From CAWCUZ01 sp963798795 (lineage in GTDB: Bacteria > Acidobacteriota > Vicinamibacteria > Vicinamibacterales > SCN-69-37): a stretch of 64,000 nt of DNA. The stretch spans positions 1,302,001-1,366,000 of the forward strand of contig CAWCUZ010000002.1 in the NCBI GenBank assembly GCA_963798795.1, given 5' to 3'. The position numbers and the translations under genes were made by a program. The first letter of the stretch is position 1. Each line of letters begins with the position of its first letter. Shown one piece after another: positions 37,984 through 45,683 of this stretch. The notes beneath the pieces are model-generated. The model was not told where the DNA came from, ran no database searches, and was given only the letters and a program-made list of their open reading frames with translations.

Positions 37984-40425
37984 ATGCTCACAGACCTTCG
38001 CCAGACCTTCCGACTGCTCTGGAAATCCAAGCGCATCGCCGCGACTACGCTGATCACCCTGGCGCTGTGCATCGGCGCGACGACGGCCATCTTCTCGTCG
38101 GTGTACGCGCTGATGCTGAAGCCGCTGCCGTACGACCAGCCCGAGCAAATCGTCGAGCTCTACACATCCGCGGTCAAGGCTGGCCTGGAGCACATGCCCG
38201 CCAATGTGCCGTTCTACAAGGACTACTCGCAGAACGCGACGTCGTACCAGCAGGTCGGGCTGTGGGCGTTCGTCTACAGCCTGGTCGGCGACACCGATTC
38301 GGTCGTCCGTGTGCCCGGCGTCCGGATGACCGCCGAGATCTTCGACATCCTCCGGATCCGGCCGGTGGTCGGCACCCTCTTCACGAAGGACAACGACCGG
38401 CAGGGCAATGACAAGGTCGTCGTCCTCACGCAGTCCTACTGGCAGACGCAATATCAGGAGAGTCCCGAAGTCATCGGCCAGCAGATGCGGATCGACGACG
38501 AGGCCTACCGGATCGTGGGCGTGGCGCCACGCGCGTTCGAGGCGTTCGACGCGCGGATGAAATTCGTCGCGCCGCTGAGCTGGCCGCCGGCCGCGGAGAA
38601 CCCGCAGGCCCGCTACGGCGTCGGCATTCAGTTGTTCGGGCGCCTGAAGCCGGGCGTGACGGCGAGCCAGGCCGACGCCGAAGCCAAGGTCATCGAGAAG
38701 CGCTATGTGGACGCCGGACCGCCGCCGTTGAAGGACTTCGTCGACCGGTCCGGCATGACGATGAACGTGGGCGGCGTGCAGGAGCAGCGTGTCCGGCCGG
38801 CGCGGCCGACGCTGCTGCTGCTGCAGGGCGGCGTGGCGTTCGTGTTGCTCATCGGCTGCGTCAACGTGGCGAATCTCCTGCTCGTTCGCTCGAATTCGCG
38901 CCAGTCGGAGCTGGCGATTCGATCCGCGCTCGGCGCCGCCCGCGGGGCGATCGCCCGGCAGTTCCTGATGGAGAGCCTGCTCCTGACGTTGGCCGGCGCG
39001 CTGCTGGGGCTGGGCGTGGCGTGGGCCGCGCTGCGGGCCACGAACGACTACCTCGCGAAGATGCTCCCGCAATCGCTCCCGGCGTCGCTCGACTGGCGGG
39101 TGCTCGGATTCGCCGTCGCGCTCGCGATCGCGGTCGGCCTGCTCATCGGTCTCGTGCCGGTGTTTCACATGCTGCGCACCAATCTCGCGGCAGTGATTCA
39201 GAGCAGCTCGCGGAGCTCGTCGTCGAGCCGGGGCGTGCGCGCGCTGAGCAGCGTGCTGGTCGTCGCGCAGGTCGCGGTGGCGTTGATACTCCTGACCGGC
39301 GCCGGACTGCTCGTCTTCAGCTTCGCGCAAGCGTTGAAGGTCGACACCGGCCTCGATGCCGCGAACGTGGTCACCGCGCGGATTGCCTTGACACGCCAGC
39401 ATCGCGCCACCCCGCAGGCCGCCAGCTCGGTCCGCACACGGCTGCTCGAAGGGATGCGGGAGATTCCGGGCGTCACCGCCGTGGCCTTGTCGCTGGCGAC
39501 GCCCTTTCAGGGCGGACTGCCGATCAACGCGTTTACGTTGGAGAACGACACGCTGCCTCCGGGCGCGCCGCAGCCGGGCGCCTTCCGGGTGATCGTGACG
39601 CCGGGGTACGCCGAGACGCTCGGACTGAAGCTGCTGGAGGGCCGGTTCTTCGAAGAAGCGGACCTGACGTCCGGTCGTCAGCTGTTTGTCGTCGACCAGA
39701 GCTTCGCGCGGAAGTTCTTTCCCAAGGGCTCCGCCATTGGCGGACACTTCAGCTTTGGCGGCCGGCCGCAGAACGCGCAGGACTGGCCGACCATCATCGG
39801 CGTCGTGAAGGACGTGCCGCACAACGGGGTCGAGGAAAAGAGCGGCAATCCGTTCATCTACCAGCTTCTGCAGGCCGGACAACCCGCCGGCTTGACCCTG
39901 TTCCTGCGGACGAACCGGCCGGTGGCTGACACCGTGTCGACGCTGCGCGCCAAGGTGCGCGGGATCGATCCCGCCAGTCCGCTGTTCGACGTCGGCGGCC
40001 TGCAGGAGGCGGTGGACTCGTCCTACGACAGCCGGCGCGCGGTGATGCTGCTGCTCTCGGTGTTCGCCGGTCTGGCGCTGTTCCTGTCGGCCCTCGGCAT
40101 CTACGGCGTGCTCGCCTACGACGTGTCGCAGCGCACGCGCGAGATCGGCGTGCGCGGCGCCGTCGGCGCCTCGCGCGGGCAGATTGCCGCGCTCATCCTC
40201 CGGCAGGGATTGTGGAAAGGCGGCTTCGGCGTGGCGCTGGGCCTGGCGGGCGCCTGGCTCCTCAGCAGCTCGATGACGACGCTCTTGTTCAATGTGCAGC
40301 CGACCGACCCTGCCGTGTACGCGGTGGTGTCGCTCGTGCTGATCGCGGTGGCGGTTCTCGCGAGCTATCTGCCGGCCCGCCGCGCGTCGCGGATCGACCC
40401 GCTCATTGCGCTCCGTGAGGAGTAA
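37984..40425 (+). CDS. ADOP-type FtsX/MacB permease (Acidobacterial duplicated orphan permease)
   Basis: 813 residues containing two MacB-PCD/FtsX repeats: N-terminal helix (TTLITLALCIGATTAIFSSVYALML), a first periplasmic domain, LLLLQGGVAFVLLIGCVNVANLLLV RS, QSELAIRSALGAARGAIARQFLMES, a central helix block, a second periplasmic domain, and MLLLSVFAGLALFLSALGIYGVLAY with TREIGVRGAVGASRGQIAALI. Two tandem half-transporter units and no ATPase in the same operon fit the ADOP group. The ATPase partner might be the LolD-type gene at 6497, but that is speculation. Substrate unknown, possibly lipoprotein or peptide extrusion. Confidence 0.9.
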   Translation: MLTDLRQTFRLLWKSKRIAATTLITLALCIGATTAIFSSVYALMLKPLPYDQPEQIVELYTSAVKAGLEHMPANVPFYKDYSQNATSYQQVGLWAFVYSLVGDTDSVVRVPGVRMTAEIFDILRIRPVVGTLFTKDNDRQGNDKVVVLTQSYWQTQYQESPEVIGQQMRIDDEAYRIVGVAPRAFEAFDARMKFVAPLSWPPAAENPQARYGVGIQLFGRLKPGVTASQADAEAKVIEKRYVDAGPPPLKDFVDRSGMTMNVGGVQEQRVRPARPTLLLLQGGVAFVLLIGCVNVANLLLVRSNSRQSELAIRSALGAARGAIARQFLMESLLLTLAGALLGLGVAWAALRATNDYLAKMLPQSLPASLDWRVLGFAVALAIAVGLLIGLVPVFHMLRTNLAAVIQSSSRSSSSSRGVRALSSVLVVAQVAVALILLTGAGLLVFSFAQALKVDTGLDAANVVTARIALTRQHRATPQAASSVRTRLLEGMREIPGVTAVALSLATPFQGGLPINAFTLENDTLPPGAPQPGAFRVIVTPGYAETLGLKLLEGRFFEEADLTSGRQLFVVDQSFARKFFPKGSAIGGHFSFGGRPQNAQDWPTIIGVVKDVPHNGVEEKSGNPFIYQLLQAGQPAGLTLFLRTNRPVADTVSTLRAKVRGIDPASPLFDVGGLQEAVDSSYDSRRAVMLLLSVFAGLALFLSALGIYGVLAYDVSQRTREIGVRGAVGASRGQIAALILRQGLWKGGFGVALGLAGAWLLSSSMTTLLFNVQPTDPAVYAVVSLVLIAVAVLASYLPARRASRIDPLIALREE

Positions 40426-40468
40426 CGGGGCGGAGCGGCGCTCGCCGGCGCTGACGGAGTTTCCGGCG

Positions 40469-41902
40469 CTACCAGAGACCGACGCGGCCGGTCACGGACG
40501 CAATCAATTTCGCGGGATCGAAGCCGATCCCTTGTTTGAAGACGGTCTCCACGTGCCGGACGGCCGCGATGTCCGTCGACGGATCGCCGGCGATGACGAC
40601 GAGATCGGCCTGCTTCCCCACGGCGAGGCTGCCGATGCGCGCGTCGCGGCCAAGGTAGACGGCGCCGTTCAGCGTGCCGATCCGAATCGCCTCGAGCGGC
40701 GTGAATCCGGATTCGACGAGCAGCTCGAGCTGGCGCTGATCTGAAAATCCGGGAATCACGCCGCCCGACCCGGTCGGATCGGTGCCGGCGAGGAGCAGGC
40801 CGCCGGCTTTTGCGAACGCGTGTTCGAGCACCATCATCTTCGGAAACAGGACGGCGTACCCGCCCGGACGGGTGTTCGCCGACACGCGCGCGAACGTCCG
40901 GTCGAACTGCTCCTTCAGCTCCGGCACCAGGACGTCGGTGCCCGGCGGGAGCGGACGTCCCGGCGTGAACGTCTCGAACACGGTGAGCGTGGACGTGAGC
41001 GCCACGTGGCGATCGACGAGCGTGCGGACCAGCGCCTTGAACGGCTCCGCTTCCGGATCGAGCGCGGCGATCGTCTGCTGGCCCGTGCTCTGGCCGGGGC
41101 AGACGTCGGGCTGCTTGTCCGACACGAAATCGGTGGATGCGGCGAAACCATGCTCGAGGTCGTCGATGCCGAGCTCGGCGGCTTCGGCATAGGTGACCGA
41201 ACAGAGGTGGCCGGTCACTTTCAGCCCGCGCATGTGCGCCTCGTCGATCGCCGCGCCCAGCTCGGCGCGTGTGATCTGCATGTAGGCCTTGAACGAGGTC
41301 GCGCCCATATCCGCCCAGTAGGCCACCTGCCGCCGAGCGTCGTCCGGTCCGGCGAGCGAGTGCATCTGCAACTGTGTGTTCGGACCATTGAGGTACGGCG
41401 CCGTCGCATCGATCGCGGGGCCGGCGATCTGCCCATCGTCGATGCGCCGCTTCAGGTTGAAGTCCATGATCCCGTTCACGTTCCCTGCCGTGCGCATCGT
41501 CGTCACGCCGCCGGCGAGATACAGGCGAACGAAGCTGGCGCCGAGCTGCCCGTACACGCCCGGGCCGGTCGGGTAGTACAGGTGCTCGTGCACCATCACC
41601 AGGCCGGGGATGACGCTTTTGCCGGTGAGGTCGAGCACGGTCGCGCCGTCGGGCGCTGGCGTCGTGGCGGCAGGGCCCATAGCGGCGATCGTCCCGTCGC
41701 GCATGACCACCGTCTGGTCGGGCCGCGCGGGCGCCCCGGTGCCGTCGATGACGCGGACGTGCGTGAGCGCCACCACGGGCGCGTCGACCGACACGAACTG
41801 GCGTACGGCGTTGCCAATCGTGGGACGCTGCGCCGCGAGTGTGGCGGAGGCGACGAGCGCCACGATGCCGCCGCACAACCAGGTGGAAGTCGAATGGGTC
41901 AT
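40469..41902 (-). CDS. Exported metal-dependent amidohydrolase
   Basis: 477 residues. Signal peptide MTHSTSTWLCGGIVALVASATLAAQ. Barrel motifs: ALTHVRVIDGTGAP, SVIPGLVMVHEHL (HxH), SFKAYMQITR (bridging Lys), KVTGHLCSVTYAEAAELGIDDLEHG (two more His), LLLAGTDPTG (catalytic Asp), and the closing GSLAVGKQADLVVIAGDP. Related to the exported imidazolonepropionase/prolidase-like amidohydrolases of Acidobacteriota; the substrate is unknown. The chosen ATG at 41902 follows TACCAT by 8 bases. A start at 41929 would add nine residues without support. Confidence 0.85.
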   Translation of the reverse strand: MTHSTSTWLCGGIVALVASATLAAQRPTIGNAVRQFVSVDAPVVALTHVRVIDGTGAPARPDQTVVMRDGTIAAMGPAATTPAPDGATVLDLTGKSVIPGLVMVHEHLYYPTGPGVYGQLGASFVRLYLAGGVTTMRTAGNVNGIMDFNLKRRIDDGQIAGPAIDATAPYLNGPNTQLQMHSLAGPDDARRQVAYWADMGATSFKAYMQITRAELGAAIDEAHMRGLKVTGHLCSVTYAEAAELGIDDLEHGFAASTDFVSDKQPDVCPGQSTGQQTIAALDPEAEPFKALVRTLVDRHVALTSTLTVFETFTPGRPLPPGTDVLVPELKEQFDRTFARVSANTRPGGYAVLFPKMMVLEHAFAKAGGLLLAGTDPTGSGGVIPGFSDQRQLELLVESGFTPLEAIRIGTLNGAVYLGRDARIGSLAVGKQADLVVIAGDPSTDIAAVRHVETVFKQGIGFDPAKLIASVTGRVGLW

Positions 41903-41910
41903 GGAGCCGG

Positions 41911-41916
41911 ATGGTA
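41911..41916 (-). promoter_or_regulatory. -10 element (TACCAT) of the amidohydrolase
   Basis: Minus-strand TACCAT, 8 bases before the ATG, no Shine-Dalgarno. The gap downstream of this (41917-42155) holds no supported gene, apart from a weak frame (41989-42159) whose stop overlaps the next ATG. Confidence 0.45.
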
Positions 41917-42155
41917 GCAGAGCGGCCACGGACGCAGCCGCCGGGCGCCTCCTTGAACCGGCGCCATCCCCCGAATCATGTTACTTCGATGGCACTCGTG
42001 AAGAAGAAGGTGCTCGAGCAGTATCGACGGCATTCCAGGCCGCGAAGCGCCGGCGCCGTGCCTCCGGCCGCATCTGTTGCGAGCCGCTCCGATCGCGTTC
42101 AAGCGTCGGAACCTGTTCGTCGATGCCGCGGTCGGCGACCGCGTGTGAGACGCCG

Positions 42156-42683
42156 ATGACCGCACGCGCCCAGTCGAGCTCGGATATCCGCCGGTTGTTC
42201 GGCCTGCCGGACGCCGACCTGGCGGCCCACGGCGCGGAGGGCGAACTCTATCTCGTCGGCGGCGCCGTCATGTGCCTCGCGTTCAACGCGCGCGACGCCA
42301 CGAACGATGTGGATGGCCTGTTCGAACCCGCCAGAGCGGTGCGCGAAGCCGCGGCGCGCGTCGCCGCGGCGGCCGGCGTCAATCCGTCGTGGCTCAACGA
42401 CGCCGTCAAGGAGTATCTGAGCCCCCGCGGAGAGTTCGACCGGTTTCTCGAACTGCCACACCTGAAGGTCTTCGTCGCCCGGCCGCAGTACCTGCTCGCG
42501 ATGAAGTGCGCGGCCCTCCGTCTGGGCGAAGAGTTTCACGACCTGGACGATGTGCGCTACCTGCTTCGGTTCCTGAACGTGCGGACGGCCGACGAGGCGC
42601 TCGCCATCGTCACGCGCCACTTCGAGGCGTCTCAGCTCCTGCCGAAGACGCGGCTGATCCTCGAGGAACTCCTCCCAACCTGA
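42156..42683 (+). CDS. DUF6036-like nucleotidyltransferase-fold protein
   Basis: 175 residues. Blocks: ELYLVGGAVMCLAFNARDATNDVDGLFEPARAVREAA (a truncated nucleotidyltransferase head: GGA, then the xDVD pair), GVNPSWLNDAVKEYL, LKVFVARPQYLLAMKCAALR, DLDDVRYLLRFL. This pattern matches the DUF6036 group, often the nucleotidyltransferase-like partner of toxin-antitoxin or defence pairs. The ATG overlaps the TGA of a small frame (41989-42159, 56 residues), possibly a decayed partner, but this is weak. Catalytic residues for nucleotide transfer look partly present, so an activity cannot be excluded. Confidence 0.7.
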   Translation: MTARAQSSSDIRRLFGLPDADLAAHGAEGELYLVGGAVMCLAFNARDATNDVDGLFEPARAVREAAARVAAAAGVNPSWLNDAVKEYLSPRGEFDRFLELPHLKVFVARPQYLLAMKCAALRLGEEFHDLDDVRYLLRFLNVRTADEALAIVTRHFEASQLLPKTRLILEELLPT

Positions 42684-42746
42684 CGCACGCCCGTGAGCGT
42701 TCGGACCGCGGGGGCGCCAGGCAGACGGCGTCCGCCGGTGACGGTC

Positions 42747-42965
42747 TCACCGCGCGGGGAAGATGCCGACGAACCCGACGATCGCCTCGTGCATGTTCTC
42801 GAGCCCGCCGAGCGTCGCAAACACCGGCGAGACCAGCACCACGACCGTCTTCGGGCGGCGCGTGCGGCCGACCAGGGTGCCGACCAGCCGCGCCGGGGCG
42901 CCGGTGCGCTCGAGCAGCGCGAACGTGCCGCGCACGAAGAGGACGAGCAGAATGATGTTTGCGCC
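42747..42965 (-). pseudogene. YfcC/C4-dicarboxylate-carrier-like transporter fragment
   Basis: A minus-strand reading gives ANIILLVLFVRGTFALLERTG, then ARLVGTLVGRTRRPKTVVVLVSPVFATLGG and HEAIVGFVGIFPAR with a stop. The pattern ILLVLFVxGxFALLExTGA is the recognised transmembrane block of YfcC/ArsB-like permeases. The segment of about 75 residues lacks both ends of the ~450-residue family. No start codon is credible. A remnant of an inactivated transporter is the likely reading; homology is inferred from pattern only. Confidence 0.45.
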
Positions 42966-43018
42966 CGCCGCACCCCGGCACGGCCAGAGGCCTCGAGCGC
43001 CGATTGCCGGCCAGACCG

Positions 43019-43024
43019 TAAATA
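43019..43024 (+). promoter_or_regulatory. -10 element of the vapBC operon
   Basis: TAAATA ends 7 bases before ATG 43032. A repeated ATATGG motif (43023-43028 and 43031-43036) overlaps the start and may serve as the antitoxin's binding site. Confidence 0.4.
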
Positions 43025-43031
43025 TGGGAAT

Positions 43032-43304
43032 ATGGTTGGCGTGAAGACCACCTTGGAGATTCCCGATGCGCTGTTCAGGAAGGCCAAGGCCCGCGCGGCT
43101 GAACGCGGGCAGGCCTTGAAGACCCTCGTGACGGAAGCCATCCAGGAAAAACTGGCCGGCCGCACGCAGGGCGGCAGCGGAGACGACAGGGTCCCGTGGA
43201 TGCGGGGGTTCGGCCGTCTTCGGGGGCTGCGACGCGAAAGCGAACGGATCCGCGCCGCGATCGAGGAAGAATTCGAGACCGTCGAGCCCGAGGATCGCCG
43301 GTGA
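43032..43304 (+). CDS. vapB: VapB-type ribbon-helix-helix antitoxin
   Basis: 90 residues: VKTTLEIPDALFRKAKARAAERGQALKTLVTEAIQEKL is the RHH DNA-binding fold, followed by a C-terminal segment (GFGRLRGLRRESERIRAAIEEEFE) that would fit into the toxin groove. Its stop TGA overlaps the toxin's GTG (GTGA), giving coupled translation. Start ATG at 43032, next to the -10, leaderless. Autorepression by the VapBC complex is the family norm. Confidence 0.85.
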   Translation: MVGVKTTLEIPDALFRKAKARAAERGQALKTLVTEAIQEKLAGRTQGGSGDDRVPWMRGFGRLRGLRRESERIRAAIEEEFETVEPEDRR

Positions 43305-43678
43305 TTCTGGATACCAACGCCCTCTCCGCCTTCATCGACGGCGAGGCCGCCATTGGCGCGAAGCTGGCGCAGGAAGATCGCGTGGCGATTCCCGTGATTG
43401 TGCTCGGGGAATTCCGGTACGGCATCACCCGCTCGAAACATCGCGCCGCATACGAGGACTGGCTCGGTCAGCACCTCTCTGCCTTCGAGATCCTGCCCGT
43501 GACCGAGGTGACGACGGTCGCGTATGCGCGCGTCCGCTTCGGTCTCCGGAAGATCGGGCACCCGATCCCCGCCAACGACGCCTGGATCGCCGCCCTCGCC
43601 CTGCAGCACCGGATGCCGGTGCTCAGTCGCGACGAACACTTCGATGCCGTGAGCGACCTCCGCCGCGAGTCGTGGTGA
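43301..43678 (+). CDS. vapC: VapC-type PIN-domain ribonuclease toxin
   Basis: 125 residues. PIN acidic residues: VILDTNALSAF (Asp4), VIVLGEFRYGI (Glu), PANDAWIAALALQHRMPVLSRDEHFD (two Asps). Likely a Mg2+-dependent RNase whose activity is inhibited by VapB. GTG start at 43301 is set by the 4-base overlap with vapB. Surroundings are an accessory patch of remnants. Confidence 0.9.
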   Translation: MILDTNALSAFIDGEAAIGAKLAQEDRVAIPVIVLGEFRYGITRSKHRAAYEDWLGQHLSAFEILPVTEVTTVAYARVRFGLRKIGHPIPANDAWIAALALQHRMPVLSRDEHFDAVSDLRRESW

Positions 43679-43767
43679 GTCATGGCCGGACGCGCGACGC
43701 GCGCCTCTCGACCGCGATGCCCCAGCCGATGAGCCGCGCGAAGCGCGAGGCGCCTCTGACGATCGTA

Positions 43768-43791
43768 GCCGGCGGGCGTCAGCCCGCCGGC
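43768..43791. repeat. Intergenic palindrome (GTCA-loop member)
   Basis: GCCGGCGGGC and GCCCGCCGGC flank a GTCA loop; a 10-bp stem. Preceded by GATCGTA and same family as 619-636. Confidence 0.6.
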
Positions 43792-43795
43792 GAGG

Positions 43796-43868
43796 GCATC
43801 ACCACCGTGGTCACGACTCCGCTCACGAGATCGATGCGCCGGATGGCGTGGTTCGTGTCGGCCAGGAT
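43796..43868 (-). pseudogene. C-terminal fragment duplicated from the NHL-repeat gene
   Basis: Reads LADTNHAIRRIDLVSGVVTTVVMPSPAG on the minus strand; the intact gene at 45684-47190 ends with nearly the same peptide (VADTNNHAIRRIDLVSGMVTTVAMQPPAG). DNA identity is high over about 60 bases. It has no start, and the frame overlaps the 3' end of the unknown membrane protein gene. Likely a partial duplication or rearrangement scar. Confidence 0.75.
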
Positions 43869-44356
43869 CCTGTAGCGAGCTCGTGAACGCTCTCCCCGAC
43901 GGCTGCAGCCAGAAATCCCGCGAGCATGCCGGCGATCACGGCGCCGATGAGAAACCCGTCGTCCGTGATCGGCCGGAACGCCAGTTCGGCGCCCACCTCA
44001 GGCGAGTGGTGGACACGGACCTCCACCGGCGGACGAACATCTGTGAACGCCGCATTGACTTCGCCAGGCCGGGCGAGTTCGAGGGGCGGATGGATCGACC
44101 GCCAGTAGAGCGCGCCCACCACGGCGACAGCGACGCGCCAGCCGAAGAGCGCCGCTCTGACGTTCGGCGGACGCGGCTCCTGTGTGCGGAAGCGCGCCGC
44201 CAGGAACGCTCCGAGGAGCAAACCGGCTCCAACCCACGCAAGCGCCCAGCATTGCGGTCCCCAACCCGCCAACGGGCCCATCCGGAGCTCCAGCCCAAGG
44301 GCCGCCAGGCCCCAGCCAATGGACCATCCGAACGCAGCCCGCATCACCGCCTTCAT
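43823..44356 (-). CDS. Hypothetical membrane protein (177 aa)
   Basis: Three or four hydrophobic segments: AAFGWSIGWGLAALGLEL, GPQCWALAWVGAGLLLGAFLAARF, VRAALFGWRVAVAVVGALYW, and GFLIGAVIAGMLAGFLAAAVGESV. Between segments 3 and 4 is a periplasmic stretch (RPPVEVRVHHSPEVGAEL). Family not recognised. Start at ATG 44356 is preferred over a frame start at 44494 because the added N-terminus is low-information. The last ~17 residues are encoded in DNA that also carries the NHL fragment, so the natural C-terminus may be lost. Confidence 0.5.
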   Translation of the reverse strand: MKAVMRAAFGWSIGWGLAALGLELRMGPLAGWGPQCWALAWVGAGLLLGAFLAARFRTQEPRPPNVRAALFGWRVAVAVVGALYWRSIHPPLELARPGEVNAAFTDVRPPVEVRVHHSPEVGAELAFRPITDDGFLIGAVIAGMLAGFLAAAVGESVHELATGSWPTRTTPSGASIS

Positions 44357-44527
44357 CTCTCTGAGCAGCGGCTCCTGGTGCACCGACGTTGTCACGACCA
44401 CACGACCAAGTCTGCCGAGGCACGACGACCTTGTGCCGCTCGGCCCGGCGACACTCAACAGGCGCCGCAGGCGCGCCGTTGCGCTCCACGACATCGGTGG
44501 TGGCGCGTCACTCTCGTCGCGTACTAC

Positions 44528-44830
44528 TTATGGATGCTCCCCTGACTCCTCGCGTGGTTCTGTCGCCTCACGGCAATTCAAGTAGTGAGCTGAGTAATCG
44601 ATCCCGTCCAGCAGGCCGTGATCCTCGCCCTCCGCAATAAACGTCGTTCCCCACCCGAACTGGCCGTACGTGTACTGCACCGCGGCAGACGCAAACACCG
44701 TGGTCTCTGCCCAGACATTGTGCCAGTTCCAGTTGAAGTACCTCCCCGAACACCTCGTAATCGAACGACGTTTCGTACACCGACAGGTCCTCCCAGCAAT
44801 CGTCCACGTACCAGTCTGAGACGGTGTGCT
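44528..44830 (-). pseudogene. Frameshifted hypothetical gene
   Basis: One frame gives SDWYVDDCWEDLSVYETSFDYEVFGE; after about 44745 the plausible reading moves to another frame, YFNWNWHNVWAETTVFASAAVQYTYGQFG and WGTTFIAEGEDHGLLDGIDYSAHYLN to a stop near 44528. Codon-like composition and aromatic-rich residues persist through the shift. No family recognised. Low GC compared with surroundings supports foreign origin. Confidence 0.35.
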
Positions 44831-44895
44831 AAACGCGCGCGGCGTCGGCGGAAGGCTCCGAAATTTCGAAGATCCGGCAGGTCTGTGTACTGAGG

Positions 44896-45093
44896 TCAAT
44901 GGCCCAGGTACCAGACGTGAAAGGCGTTCGCGTCGCCGCTAGTCTTCACTTGAACGGCACGTCGAGTTCCAGTGTCGTTCGAAACCGCGACGCACTCCGG
45001 GACCGCGTCTGAACGAGGGTCCGGCTGTAACTGGCTCCACGAAGTGCGCCCCCCTCTTTGGCCTGGGAAGCCGCTGGCCTTGCGGAGTGCCAT
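44896..45093 (-). pseudogene. Fragment of a DUF4365-like nuclease-related protein
   Basis: The terminal reading VAVSNDTGTRRAVQVKTSG and DANAFHVWYLGH followed by a stop resembles the substrate-core motif (xQVKTxxx, then a Trp/Leu strand) of DUF4365-type proteins. The N-terminal half is not convincing. Only a remnant is proposed, and the assignment is tentative. Confidence 0.25.
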
Positions 45094-45445
45094 AGACCGG
45101 GGGCTGTTCGGACCCTTGAAAGTAGATGTGGGGTGCCTGGACCTCTGGTCTCAGACATGAGTTAGGACGAAGAGCAGGCCAATAGGAACGCAACGAGTGC
45201 ACCGGTGCGCAGGCGGCTTTGGCTCGACACTCCCATGTTTGCCTCCGATGAGGGAAAAGAGCATAGCTGGGCGGGGGGGGGGACGTGTCAAGCACAACTC
45301 TAAAGTAATATGCATAGCATTATAGGGCCGCCGAATGTCCGACGGTCAGGCTCGACTGCGACACGGTCGACGGCGCCTGTGGCACTCGAGCTGGGCAGGC
45401 GGGCCCCGCCCGGAAGCGAATCCGCGCTTGACGGTTAATCTTAGC
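45094..45445. other. Gene-free, lower-GC patch
   Basis: No supported frame. It includes a run of ten G's (45273-45282) and an AT-rich stretch around 45298-45330. Consistent with a decayed accessory insert. Confidence 0.45.
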
Positions 45446-45586
45446 ATGCCAGGTCTGTCGCTCGACGGTCGCGAACCGGTCGTTCTCGAGGCCAGATATC
45501 CCGTCGCGGTCTGGATCGGTGCCGTCCTCCTACTTCTCGCGTTCGTCTTACAAATGATCGCGGCCAGCGAACGACCGTCGCGGTGA
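45446..45586 (+). CDS. Possible small membrane protein (46 aa)
   Basis: MPGLSLDGREPVVLEARYPVAVWIGAVLLLLAFVLQMIAA: one transmembrane helix near residues 19-40. No Shine-Dalgarno, and a longer frame opens at 45335. Only its hydrophobic pattern supports it, so confidence is low. Confidence 0.3.
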   Translation: MPGLSLDGREPVVLEARYPVAVWIGAVLLLLAFVLQMIAASERPSR

Positions 45587-45683
45587 ACAGGAGCGAGAAT
45601 CATCAGCGCGAGCGTTCTTCTCGAACCGGTCGGCTATCGAGAAGGCACTTCGGCAGGCCGCACGGCTGAAGTCCTGCGACCCG

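Noticed and set aside
37819..39882. Long minus-strand frame (687 codons) across the ADOP permease
   Set aside because: No transmembrane or family pattern, composition of a shadow frame; the plus frame has all FtsX hallmarks.
41989..42159. Small plus frame (56 codons) before the DUF6036 gene, with ATGA overlap
   Set aside because: The overlap alone is suggestive of an antitoxin partner, but the residues are Arg/Ala/Ser-rich without a fold pattern, so it is not annotated as a gene.
45273..45282. Ten-G run as a quadruplex or phase-variation site
   Set aside because: It is outside any supported gene, and a single run cannot form an intramolecular quadruplex by itself; it could also be a sequencing artefact.
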